This document shows positions 22,312-29,690 of a stretch of 40,454 nt of DNA, piece after piece. This stretch comes from Micromonospora_J zhanjiangensis (GTDB lineage Bacteria; Actinomycetota; Actinomycetes; Mycobacteriales; Micromonosporaceae). Positions within the stretch are counted from its first letter, which is position 1. Each line of letters begins with the position of its first letter. The notes below the pieces were generated by a model that had not been told where the DNA came from, ran no database searches, and saw only the letters and a program-made list of their open reading frames with translations. The position numbers and the translations under genes were made by a program. The stretch is taken from the NCBI RefSeq assembly GCF_042650605.1, contig NZ_JBHSBN010000040.1, forward strand, positions 1-40,454. Reading direction: 5' to 3'.

Positions 22312-22964
22312 GGCGTGAGGCGGTAACCGGCGCCACGGACCGTCTCCAGCCGTTCCCGGCCGATCTTGCGGCGCAGGTAGCCGACGTACACCTCGACCAC
22401 GTTCGGGGCGGTGTCCACCGCCGCGTCCCAGACGTGATCCAGCAGTTCGATCTTCGACACCACCTGGCCGGGGCGGCGGATCAGGTACTCCAGCAGGGCG
22501 TACTCGCGGGCGGTCAGGTCGATCCCGGCGCCGGCCCGGGTGACCCGTCGCCGGGCCGGGTCCAGGCTGAGGTCGCCGGCGGTCAGCACCGCGGGGCGCT
22601 CCGGCGCGCCCCGGCGCAGCAGGGCGCGCAGCCGGGCCAGCAGCACCACGTACGAGAAGGGTTTGGTCAGGTAGTCGTCGGCGCCGCAGTCCAGGCCGTC
22701 GGCCTGGTCGTACTCGCCGTCCTTGGCCGACAGCATCAGCACCGGCAGCCAGTTGCGGTCGGACCGCAACCGGCGGACCACCTCGTAGCCGGACAGGCCG
22801 GGCAGCATCACGTCCAGCACCATCGCGTCGTAGCCGCCGTGCCGGGCCAGGTCCAGCCCGGTCGGCCCGTCGCCGGCCAGGTCCACGACGAACCCCTCGG
22901 CCTGCAGGCCACGTTGCAGGGCCCGGGCCATCCGGGCCTCGTCCTCCACCACCAGCAACCGCAC
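22308..22964 (-). CDS. OmpR/PhoB-family response regulator
   Basis: 218 residues from GTG 22964. Receiver: E7/D8 acidic pocket, D51 phosphoacceptor in MVLDVMLPG, Ser79 and Lys101 in DDYLTKPF. Winged-helix output domain: ARRRVTRAGAGIDLTAREYA, LLEYLIRRPGQVVSKIELLD, VEVYVGYLRRKIGRERLETV, RGAGYRLTP. It precedes its kinase with a GTGA overlap. The likely binding site is the group of CTCAG/CTCAC-type direct repeats at 22994-23021 between this gene and the divergent LolA-like gene, which would let it control both itself and the exporter operon. Confidence 0.96.
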   Translation of the reverse strand: MRLLVVEDEARMARALQRGLQAEGFVVDLAGDGPTGLDLARHGGYDAMVLDVMLPGLSGYEVVRRLRSDRNWLPVLMLSAKDGEYDQADGLDCGADDYLTKPFSYVVLLARLRALLRRGAPERPAVLTAGDLSLDPARRRVTRAGAGIDLTAREYALLEYLIRRPGQVVSKIELLDHVWDAAVDTAPNVVEVYVGYLRRKIGRERLETVRGAGYRLTP

Positions 22965-22993
22965 CCGACCAGCCTGCCACCGTCCTGTGAACG

Positions 22994-23021
22994 GACACAG
23001 CCTTTCTCAGCCGCCTCACAG
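22994..23021. promoter_or_regulatory. Direct repeats, candidate OmpR-type binding site
   Basis: Three similar words, ACACAGCC (22994-23001), TCTCAGCC (23005-23012) and CTCACAG (23015-23021), follow one another at about 10-11 bases, i.e. on one helix face, in the divergent region of the response regulator and LolA-like genes. OmpR-family regulators typically bind such direct repeats. No promoter is assigned with confidence. Confidence 0.5.
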
Positions 23022-23065
23022 TGCCGATCCGGCAGGATCGTCCCAGTAAGCCGAGAACCGGTCCC

Positions 23066-23128
23066 CGCGACCGGTTCCACGAGGGGTGGAGCGCGGTCCG
23101 CCGGGACCGGCTCCAGGAGGGGTGCAGC
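23066..23128 (+). repeat. Duplicated leader with repeated ribosome binding site
   Basis: Units 23066-23092 and 23102-23128 (27 bases each, period 36) agree at 22 of 27 positions; both contain a GAGGGGTG purine-rich core. Only the second is properly placed before the ATG at 23131. The duplication looks like an old local tandem event in the 5' untranslated region. Confidence 0.75.
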
Positions 23129-23130
23129 AG

Positions 23131-24312
23131 ATGTCGATTTTCACCAACCGACCCGCCCTGCGGTGGGCCGTACCGGTCGCCGCGACCGCCGTGGTGATCG
23201 GCGGCGGCGCGGCGGTGGGCACGTTCGCCGCCGCGGCCGAGCCGCCGCTGCCGGCCCGCAGCGCCGCACAGCTTCTGGTCGACCTGCAGACGGCCCGGCT
23301 GGACGGGCTGTCCGGCACGGTCGTGCAGCGCGCCGACCTCGGCCTGCCGGCGGTGGTCGGCCTGGCCGGTCAGGTCGGCCAGGGCGGCACCGAGCTGACC
23401 TCGCTGCTGGCCGGCACGCATACCCTGCGGGTCTGGTACGCGGGTCCGGAGCGCCAGCGGATCGCCCTGATGGGCACGCTCGGCGAGACCGACGTGATCC
23501 ACAACGGCAAGGACGTCTGGACCTGGAACAGCCAGCGCAACGAGGCGACCCACCGGACGATGACCGGCAAGGACGGCGCCGCCGACCGGCACGCCGTACC
23601 GGACGGGCTGCCGGCCACCCCGCAGCAGGCCGCCGAGCGGGCCCTCGCGGCGGTGAACCCGACCACCGAGGTCACCGTCGGACGGTCGGCCCGGATCGCC
23701 GGCCGGGACGCGTACGAACTGGTGCTCGGGCCGCGGGACAAGACCTCCCTGGTCGGGCAGGTCCGGATCGCGATCGACGCCAAGGAGCACGTGCCGCTGC
23801 GGTTCGAGGTGTACGCCAAGGGCACCGACCAGCCGGCGTACGAGATGGCCTTCACCCAGGTCGACTTCAGCCGGCCGGACGCGGCGCAGTTCGCGTTCAA
23901 CCCGCCGCCCGGCGCGAAGGTCACCGAGTCCGACGCCGTCGAGGCGAAGGAGTCCGCCCCGACGGCGGCGCAGCGGCAGCAGGCCGAGGCCGCGGCGAAG
24001 CAGGCCCGGCCGACCACCGTCGGCACCGGCTGGACCACCGTGCTGGTGGCCCACCTGCCCAAGGACGGCACGCTGACCGGCGACAAGGCCGGCAAGGCCG
24101 ACAAGGCCGGTGCCACGGCCGGCGCCGACAAGGGCGACATCGGTCAGCTGACCGGGCTGCTCGACAAGCTGCCGAAGGTGAGCGGCGCCTGGGGCAGCGG
24201 TCACCTGTTCAGCAGCAAGCTGGTCACCGCCCTGCTGACCGACGACGGGCGGGTGCTGGTCGGCGCGGTCGCGCCGGAGAGGTTGTACGAGGTCGCCCAG
24301 GCGAACAAGTGA
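23131..24312 (+). CDS. Secreted or anchored LolA/RseB-like (DUF2092-type) lipoprotein-domain protein
   Basis: 393 residues; ATG 23131 with AGGAGGGG ahead. A signal-anchor at 11-35 (LRWAVPVAATAVVIGGGAAV) ends near AAAAEPPLP. The rest is an exported beta-rich domain typical of LolA/LppX/RseB folds: SAAQLLVDLQTARLDGLSGT, HTLRVWYAGPERQRIALMGT, GETDVIHNGKDVWTWNSQRN, YELVLGPRDKTSLVGQVRIA, PLRFEVYAKGTDQPAYEMAF. Residues 270-345 are an Ala/Lys-rich linker (DKAGKADKAGATAGADKGD). It binds hydrophobic ligands or senses envelope state in related families. Its stop overlaps the ABC ATPase start as GTGA, so it is co-translated with an exporter. Confidence 0.9.
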   Translation: MSIFTNRPALRWAVPVAATAVVIGGGAAVGTFAAAAEPPLPARSAAQLLVDLQTARLDGLSGTVVQRADLGLPAVVGLAGQVGQGGTELTSLLAGTHTLRVWYAGPERQRIALMGTLGETDVIHNGKDVWTWNSQRNEATHRTMTGKDGAADRHAVPDGLPATPQQAAERALAAVNPTTEVTVGRSARIAGRDAYELVLGPRDKTSLVGQVRIAIDAKEHVPLRFEVYAKGTDQPAYEMAFTQVDFSRPDAAQFAFNPPPGAKVTESDAVEAKESAPTAAQRQQAEAAAKQARPTTVGTGWTTVLVAHLPKDGTLTGDKAGKADKAGATAGADKGDIGQLTGLLDKLPKVSGAWGSGHLFSSKLVTALLTDDGRVLVGAVAPERLYEVAQANK

Positions 24313-25238
24313 CGTACGCGGTCGAGTCCACCGGGCTCACCAAGCGGTTCGGACGCCAGGTCGCGGTGAACGCCGTCGACCTGGCGGTTCCGCGTGGCGC
24401 GGTGTACGGCTTCCTCGGGCCGAACGGGTCCGGCAAGACGACCACGATCCGGATGCTGCTCGGCCTGGTCCGGCCCACCGCGGGCGGGCACCGGCTGCTC
24501 GGCGAGCCGATGCCGGAGGCGGCCACGGCGGTGCTGCCCCGGGTCGGCGCGCTGGTCGAGGGGCCGGCGTTCCACCCGTACCTGACCGGGCGGGAGAACC
24601 TGCACCGGCTGGACGCGGCCGACCGTACCGCCGATCCGGGCAGCGCGGCGGCCCGGATCGGCGCGGCGCTGGACCGGGTCGGGTTGACCGCGGCGGCCGG
24701 CAAGCGGGTCCGCGCCTACTCGCTCGGCATGCGTCAGCGGCTCGGGCTGGCCGCGGCCCTGCTCACCCCGACCGAGTTGCTGATCCTGGACGAACCGACC
24801 AACGGCCTCGACCCGCAGGGCACCCGCGAGGTGCGGTCGCTGATCGCGGCGCTGGCCGCCGAGGGCGCCACCGTGCTGCTCTCCACCCACCTGCTGTCCG
24901 AGGTGGAGCAGATCTGCACCGACGTGGGCGTGATGCACCAGGGCCGGTTGGTGGCGCAGGCGCCGCTGACCCGGCTCCGCGCCGGCACGGCGCCCCGCGC
25001 CCGGGTCCGGACCGGCCGGCCGGCCGACGCCGCGCGGGTGCTGCGTGAGCAGGGGCTGACCGAGGTGGCGACCGGGGCCGACGAGGCGTCCGGCGTGCTC
25101 GGGCCGGTACGGCCGGAGCGGGTGGTCGCCGCGCTGGTGCACGCGGACGTGCCGGTACGCGAGTTCGGCGTGCTCGCGCCGGACCTGGAGGAGATGTTCG
25201 TCTCGCTGACCGGGGAGGGGTTCGATGTCAGTGGTTGA
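24309..25238 (+). CDS. ABC transporter ATP-binding protein
   Basis: 309 residues from GTG 24309. Walker A GPNGSGKTTTIRML near residues 38-51, Q-loop region ALVEGPAFHPYLTGRENL, signature YSLGMRQRLGLAAALL (LGMRQ variant of LSGGQ), Walker B LLILDEPTNGLD and switch His in LLSTHLLSEVEQ. C-terminal 80 residues are the accessory domain common in DRA/NodI-type exporters, ending APDLEEMFVSLTGEG. It powers the membrane subunit encoded next (14-base overlap). Cargo is probably a peptide, antibiotic or lipid; the co-translated LolA-like protein argues for an envelope substrate. Confidence 0.96.
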   Translation: MTYAVESTGLTKRFGRQVAVNAVDLAVPRGAVYGFLGPNGSGKTTTIRMLLGLVRPTAGGHRLLGEPMPEAATAVLPRVGALVEGPAFHPYLTGRENLHRLDAADRTADPGSAAARIGAALDRVGLTAAAGKRVRAYSLGMRQRLGLAAALLTPTELLILDEPTNGLDPQGTREVRSLIAALAAEGATVLLSTHLLSEVEQICTDVGVMHQGRLVAQAPLTRLRAGTAPRARVRTGRPADAARVLREQGLTEVATGADEASGVLGPVRPERVVAALVHADVPVREFGVLAPDLEEMFVSLTGEGFDVSG

Positions 25239-26097
25239 CCGGCCGACGACGGCGCACCCGGTCCGGCGGGCACGCCGGCCGAGCAGCCGGTTCTTCCGGT
25301 CCGAGTTGCGGCTCATCTACGGGCGGCGGCGCAACCAGGTCGGCCTCGCCGGGCTGGCCGCTGTCCCGATCGTCATCGCCGTCTCGATCAGAATGTCCGG
25401 CTCCGACAACGGTGGCGGCGGCGGTCCGTCGGACTTCGTCGGATCGGTCACCTCGAACGGCTTCTTCGTGGCGCTGGTCGCCCTGACCGTCGAGCTGCCG
25501 CTGTTCCTGCCGATCGCGGTGGCCGCCATCGCCGGTGACAGCGTGGCCGGCGAGGCCAACCTGGGCACGCTGCGCTACCTGCTCGGCGTGCCGGTCACCC
25601 GCAACCGGCTGCTGGCGGTCAAGTACGCCGCCGTCGCGACCTTCGCGCTCTCGGTCACCCTGCTGGTCGCGGCCGTGGGGGTGGGGATCGGGCTGGCGCT
25701 GTTCGGCGGTGGGCCGGTGACCCTGCTGTCCGGCACCCAGGTCGGGCTCGGCGACGGGCTGCTGCGGCTGCTCGGCATCTGCGCGTACCTCACCGTCTGC
25801 CTGTGCGCGCTCGGCGCGCTCGGGCTGTTCGTCTCCACGCTGACCGAGCAGCCGATGGGTGCCACCATCGCGGTCACCATGCTCACCGTGGCCAGTTGGG
25901 TGCTGGGCCAGATCCCCCAGCTCGACTGGCTGCACCCGTACCTGCTGACCCGGCACTGGCAGGACTACGGCGAGTTGCTGCGGGACCCGGTCGACCTCGG
26001 CGCCCTGCTCCCCGGGCTGCTGTCGGCCGGCGCGTACGCGCTGGTGTTCCTGACCGCGGCGTGGGCCCGGTTCGGCTCCCGCGACGTCACCAGCTGA
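25225..26097 (+). CDS. ABC transporter permease (ABC-2 type)
   Basis: 290 residues. A basic N-terminus (RRARRPSSRFFRSELRLIYG) is followed by about six membrane segments: 42-58, 78-105, 127-160 region (AVATFALSVTLLVAAVGVGI), 178-205, 212-232 and the last near 262-280 (AGAYALVFLTAAWARFGSRD). The motif GEANLGTLRYLLGVPVTRNR between the second and third helix is characteristic of ABC-2 permeases. Overlaps the ATPase gene by 14 bases. The hairpin at 26112-26144 follows. Probably two copies of ATPase and permease form the exporter. Confidence 0.94.
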   Translation: MSVVDRPTTAHPVRRARRPSSRFFRSELRLIYGRRRNQVGLAGLAAVPIVIAVSIRMSGSDNGGGGGPSDFVGSVTSNGFFVALVALTVELPLFLPIAVAAIAGDSVAGEANLGTLRYLLGVPVTRNRLLAVKYAAVATFALSVTLLVAAVGVGIGLALFGGGPVTLLSGTQVGLGDGLLRLLGICAYLTVCLCALGALGLFVSTLTEQPMGATIAVTMLTVASWVLGQIPQLDWLHPYLLTRHWQDYGELLRDPVDLGALLPGLLSAGAYALVFLTAAWARFGSRDVTS

Positions 26098-26111
26098 GAC
26101 CCGGCCGATCA

Positions 26112-26144
26112 CCCGCGCCGGGCCGCTCGTCGGCCCAGCGCGGG
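26112..26144 (+). terminator. Hairpin terminator after the ABC permease
   Basis: Arms CCCGCGCCGGGCC (26112-26124) and GGCCCAGCGCGGG (26132-26144) pair with one mismatch around a 7-base loop, 15 bases after the stop codon. No U-run follows, typical of GC-rich actinobacteria. Confidence 0.7.
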
Positions 26145-26170
26145 CGAAAGCGTGTTTGTGGGGCGTGGTT

Positions 26171-26200
26171 TTGGTCCACGGGCCGAAAACGCGCTATCTT
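26171..26200 (+). promoter_or_regulatory. Promoter of the helD-like gene
   Basis: TTGGTC (26171-26176), 18-base spacer, TATCTT (26195-26200). The transcript would start near 26207 and carry a leader of about 65 bases with a hairpin and a ribosome binding site. No rifamycin-associated element (the inverted repeat found before rifampicin-inducible HelR genes) was seen, which favours a constitutive HelD. The bases 26181-26205 resemble the arm of the palindrome at 29249-29275 (about 18 of 21). Confidence 0.6.
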
Positions 26201-26213
26201 GAGCAGTCCTGAG

Positions 26214-26244
26214 CAATAAAAAAGAACGGCACAATAAGCCGTTC
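26214..26244 (-). terminator. Canonical terminator on the strand antisense to helD
   Basis: Arms GAACGGC (26224-26230) and GCCGTTC (26238-26244) around ACAATAA. Read on the minus strand, the second arm is followed directly by TTTTTTATT, a perfect U-run; on the plus strand no U-run follows. It therefore looks like an intrinsic terminator stopping antisense transcription coming out of helD, or a structured leader in the helD mRNA. Confidence 0.6.
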
Positions 26245-26273
26245 GAATGCAGCTTAGCCATGGGGAGACAGTT

Positions 26274-28628
26274 TTGTCAACGCATTCCGGCGCCGGGGAC
26301 GACGGACGGCACGCCGACGAGATCGGCCACGAGCAGAAGTACGTCTCGATGCTCTACGACCGGCTCGACGACCTACGGCGGCAGGCGGCCCGGCGGTTGG
26401 CCACGGCGTTGCGGAACACCGGTGGCACCCGGCAGGAACAGTCCCAGCGCGACAGCAACGTCGGCATGTACGCCGAGCAGGTGGATCGGTACGGCGCGGT
26501 GGAGAACGGGCTGTGCTTCGGGCGGCTCGACTTCCACGACGGCGAACCGCTCTACATCGGCCGGCTGGGCATCTTCGACGACTCCCACGACTACGAACCG
26601 TTGCTGTTGGACTGGCGGGCCCCGGCGGCCCGACCGTTCTACCTGGCCACCGCCGCCGCGCCGGAGGGCGTACGTCGGCGCCGGCACATCCGCAGCCGGC
26701 TGCGCACGGTGACCGGGCTCGACGACGAGGTGCTCGACCTGGACGCGCCGCGGTCCAGCCGGCACGAGGAGTTGACCGGCGAGGCGGTGCTGCTCGCGGC
26801 GCTGAACGCGAGCCGTACCGGCCGGATGGGTGACATCGTCGAGACCATCCAGGCCGAGCAGGACCGGGTGATCCGCTCCGACCTGGCCGGGGTGCTGGTG
26901 GTGCAGGGTGGCCCGGGCACCGGCAAGACGGCCGTGGCGCTGCACCGGGCGGCGTACCTGCTGTACACCTACCGGGAGCAGTTGGCCGGGCGCGGGGTGC
27001 TGATCGTCGGCCCGAACCCCACCTTCCTGCACTACATCTCGCAGGTGCTGCCCGCGCTGGCGGAGACGGGCGTGCTGCTGCGTACCGTCGGGGATCTGTT
27101 CCCGGGGGTGGGCGCGGACCGGACCGAGCCGGACGAGGTCGCCGAGATCAAGGGTCGGGTGGCGATGGCCGAGGTGCTGGCCGCGGCCGTCCGGGACCGG
27201 CAGGTGGTGCCGGACGAGCCGCTGGAGATCGTCTTCGACCAGGAGCGGTACCTGCTCGACCCGGCCACCTGCGCCGCGGCGCGGGACCGGGTACGCCGGA
27301 CCGGCAAGGTGCACAATCTGGCCCGACCGCTGTTCGAGGTGGAGATCGCGCACGCGCTGGCCGAGCTGGTCGCCGACCGGATCGGCATCGACCCGTACGC
27401 CGACGACCCGCTCGGCGGCGACGACGCGCCCGGCGACCCGCAGATCCTGGCCGAGGCGGACCTCGCCGAGATCCGCCGCGAGCTGCACGCCGACCCGGAG
27501 GTCCGCGCCGTGCTGGACCGGTTGTGGCCGGTGCTCAGCCCGCAACGGCTGCTGACCGACCTGTTCGGCTCGGCCGAGCGGCTCGCCACCGCCGCGCCGC
27601 AGCTGACCGACGCGGAACGCGGGCTGCTGCTGCGTGGCCCGGACTGGACCGGCTGGACCGAGGCGGACGTGCCGCTGCTGGACGAGGCGGCCGAACTGCT
27701 CGGCGAGGACGAACGGGCGATCCAAGCCCGGCAGGAGCGGGAGCGCCGGCAACGGATCGAGTACGCCGAGGGCGCGCTGGAGATCGCCCGCGGCTCGCAG
27801 TCGATCGACCTGGAGGACGCGCCGGAGGATGAGGCTGAGATCCTCACCGCCACCGACCTGATCGACGCCGACCGGCTGGCCGACCGCCAGGAGTACGGCG
27901 ACGGCCTCAGCACCGCGCAGCGGGCCGCCGCGGACCGGCGCTGGGCGTTCGGGCACATCATCGTGGACGAGGCACAGGAGTTGTCCCCGATGGCCTGGCG
28001 GCTGCTGATGCGGCGGATCCCGAGCCGGTCCATGACGCTGGTCGGCGACGTGGCGCAGACCGGGTCGCCGGCCGGCACCGCCGCCTGGGACACGGCTCTG
28101 GAGCCGTACGTGGGCGGCCGTTGGCGGCTGGCCCAGCTCACCGTCAGCTACCGGACCCCGGCCGAGATCATGGCGCTCGCCGCCAAGGTGCTGGCCGAGA
28201 TCGACCCGACGCTGGAGCCACCCCGCTCGGTCCGGGAGACCGGCGAGCAGCCCCGCGACGAGACGGTACGCCCGGCCGCGCTGGCCGGGCGGCTGGTCGA
28301 GCTGGTCCGGGACGAGGCCACCCGCCTCGACGACGGGCGGCTCGGCGTACTCGTCCCGGCCGGCCGGGTCCACGAGCTGGCCCGGGCGGTCGCCGACGCC
28401 GTCGCCGACGCCTCGACCGGCAACGCCGCCGACCTGGCGAGCCCGGTGGTGGTGCTGACCGTGCGGCAGGCCAAGGGGCTGGAGTTCGACTCGGTGCTGG
28501 TGGTCGACCCGGACCGGATCGTCGCCGAGTCACCCCGGGGTCACCGCGACCTGTACGTGGCGCTGACCCGGGCCACCCAACGTCTCACCGTCCTGCGTGC
28601 CACGCCGGAGCCGGTCAGCGGTCGGTGA
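26274..28628 (+). CDS. helD: HelD, RNA polymerase-recycling UvrD/Rep-like ATPase
   Basis: 784 residues from TTG 26274, chosen because GGGGAGA precedes it; an ATG 27 bases upstream has no ribosome binding site. N-terminal coiled coil DEIGHEQKYVSMLYDRLDDL (the arm that enters the RNA polymerase secondary channel), then YIGRLGIFDD and LLLDWRAPAARPFY. Superfamily 1 motor: Walker A GGPGTGKTAVALHR (about 212-225), DEAQELSPMAWRLL (motif II), VGDVAQTGSPAGT (motif III), QAKGLEFDSVLVV (motif V) and YVALTRATQRL (motif VI). HelD frees stalled RNA polymerase from DNA and, in some relatives (HelR), gives rifampicin tolerance. Its 3' end overlaps a minus-strand gene by 14 bases. Confidence 0.95.
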   Translation: MSTHSGAGDDGRHADEIGHEQKYVSMLYDRLDDLRRQAARRLATALRNTGGTRQEQSQRDSNVGMYAEQVDRYGAVENGLCFGRLDFHDGEPLYIGRLGIFDDSHDYEPLLLDWRAPAARPFYLATAAAPEGVRRRRHIRSRLRTVTGLDDEVLDLDAPRSSRHEELTGEAVLLAALNASRTGRMGDIVETIQAEQDRVIRSDLAGVLVVQGGPGTGKTAVALHRAAYLLYTYREQLAGRGVLIVGPNPTFLHYISQVLPALAETGVLLRTVGDLFPGVGADRTEPDEVAEIKGRVAMAEVLAAAVRDRQVVPDEPLEIVFDQERYLLDPATCAAARDRVRRTGKVHNLARPLFEVEIAHALAELVADRIGIDPYADDPLGGDDAPGDPQILAEADLAEIRRELHADPEVRAVLDRLWPVLSPQRLLTDLFGSAERLATAAPQLTDAERGLLLRGPDWTGWTEADVPLLDEAAELLGEDERAIQARQERERRQRIEYAEGALEIARGSQSIDLEDAPEDEAEILTATDLIDADRLADRQEYGDGLSTAQRAAADRRWAFGHIIVDEAQELSPMAWRLLMRRIPSRSMTLVGDVAQTGSPAGTAAWDTALEPYVGGRWRLAQLTVSYRTPAEIMALAAKVLAEIDPTLEPPRSVRETGEQPRDETVRPAALAGRLVELVRDEATRLDDGRLGVLVPAGRVHELARAVADAVADASTGNAADLASPVVVLTVRQAKGLEFDSVLVVDPDRIVAESPRGHRDLYVALTRATQRLTVLRATPEPVSGR

Positions 28629-28989
28629 AGTTGCCGATCTGGCTGGCCTCGCCGGACTGGTCGCTGGTCGAGCCACCGGCCGGGGTGCCGCTGCCGCCGG
28701 TGGTCGCGTCGCCGGTGGTGGTCGGCGCGGCCCCGCGCCGGGGGCGGCGGTGGACGCTCGCCGGGCCGGCCCGGCGACCGCCGGTGGTGGTGGCGACGCC
28801 GCGGTTGCGGGTCGGCCCGCCGTCGCGCAGCACGTCGGGGTCCTCGTCGGCGGGGATGGCCTCGGCCAGCCGCCGCTCCCGCCGGACGTCCTCAGCCGGC
28901 AGGGTCACCTCCTCGGCCGCGTCCGGACCGTAGTCCGCGGGGTCGAGCTGTTCGTCGGCGCCGCGCGCCGGCCTGCGATCTTCGCGCAC
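28615..28989 (-). CDS. Small disordered acidic/basic hypothetical protein
   Basis: About 124 residues; GTG 28989 preferred (GGGAGGTGA about 9 bases upstream), GTG 28995 also possible. The first 60 residues are charged (REDRRPARGADEQLDPADY, TLPAEDVRRERRLAEAIPAD, EDPDVLRDGGP), the rest a Thr/Gly/Arg-rich low-complexity tail ending QIGNFTDR. No domain, no membrane helix. It converges with helD with a 14-base overlap of coding ends. Proteins of this composition are conserved next to helD-type genes in Micromonospora as far as I remember; function unknown. Confidence 0.65.
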   Translation of the reverse strand: MREDRRPARGADEQLDPADYGPDAAEEVTLPAEDVRRERRLAEAIPADEDPDVLRDGGPTRNRGVATTTGGRRAGPASVHRRPRRGAAPTTTGDATTGGSGTPAGGSTSDQSGEASQIGNFTDR

Positions 28990-29264
28990 GCCCACTCACC
29001 TCCCAGATCGTCCTCCCCGCCAACTCCCCGACCGAACCAGCAATAAACACCCGGCCCTGCACCGACCCCATAACCAGCCCCCGCCCCAGACCCGGCCCCA
29101 GACCCCCATCCGCCCCCACTCCCACCCCCGACCCAGACCCTCGCCCCACCCCCCACCCTGGCGCCCACCCCGCCCCACTCCCGGTGCGGGCGCCGGGGTG
29201 GAGTTCGGATCGCGTGGGGGCGGGGTGGGAGTGGGCGCGGGGGTGTGGTTGGCCGGAAACGCGA

Positions 29265-29312
29265 GATCTTGGCGCGAATTGGCCCTCGGATGGGCCACCT
29301 CGCGCCAAGATC
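29265..29312. repeat. Palindromic element, GATCTTGGCGCGA type
   Basis: Perfect 13-base arms GATCTTGGCGCGA (29265-29277) and TCGCGCCAAGATC (29300-29312), with GGCC words inside the loop that can pair too. The flank GGCCGGAAACGCGA just upstream resembles the helD promoter region at 26181. Looks like a REP-type intergenic element; only this clear copy was seen. Confidence 0.75.
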
Positions 29313-29387
29313 CCAACCGCCCACCTTCAGAGATCGGACAAACAACGCCAAAAGTGACCGCCCAGGGCGCGATACCCAGGCCGGAGA

Positions 29388-29452
29388 CAGCAATGTCCCG
29401 GATATTGCTGTCTCGACCTCGGGATGAAGCAGCAAAATCCGGGACATTGCTG
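29388..29452. repeat. REP-like inverted repeat, copy A
   Basis: Left arm 29388-29410 and right arm 29430-29452 are 23 bases each and inverted repeats with a single mismatch. Each arm is itself partly palindromic (CAGCAAT ... ATTGCTG), so the element can form a cruciform or clover-like fold. It is related, without gaps over 63 bases, to copy B at 33641-33704. Confidence 0.85.
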
Positions 29453-29690
29453 TGATCTTGGTGCGCCTCAGGCGCGGGTGGGGCGTCAGGTGGGGGTGGG
29501 AGAGGGGGCAGCGGTGGCCCGGGGTGGTGGGGGGCAGTAGGTCGGTGGGGGCCGGGGCGGCGGGGGGCTGGGCGGGTGTTTGGCGGAGAGTGCGGAGGGT
29601 AGTCAGCGGGTGCTCACGCCGTAGTCGGAAAGCGCGGCGGACGGTGCGGGCGGACCGCAGATGGAACTCATCGAATCCGAGGAGGAAAAG

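Larger units (their letters stand above)
28990..29690. other. 700-base non-coding, strand-asymmetric intergenic region
   Basis: No credible gene. From 29041 to 29176 the plus strand is extremely C-rich; at 29185-29250 and 29480-29580 it is extremely G-rich, with many runs of three to six G. CCCACCCCGCCCC (29164-29176) and GGGGCGGGGTGGG (29217-29229) form a 13-base inverted repeat. Several stretches could form G-quadruplexes. Two palindromic elements (29265-29312 and 29388-29452) lie in between. Confidence 0.7.

Noticed and set aside
20785..24204. A single 1139-codon minus-strand frame over kinase, regulator and LolA-like gene
   Set aside because: Only the last 508 codons are the kinase; upstream it runs antisense to the LolA-like gene and out of frame through the response regulator gene.
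22434..25238. A 934-codon plus-strand frame ending with the ABC ATPase
   Set aside because: Domain homology begins only at 24309; the first 625 codons are low-complexity antisense or out-of-frame sequence.
26150..26273. Rifamycin-associated element upstream of helD, which would mark HelR-type rifampicin resistance
   Set aside because: The expected inverted repeat was not found; only an ordinary promoter and a leader hairpin are visible.
29198..29455. Plus-strand frames crossing the palindromes at 29265 and 29388
   Set aside because: They consist of repeat-encoded peptides, without ribosome binding site or similarity to known proteins.
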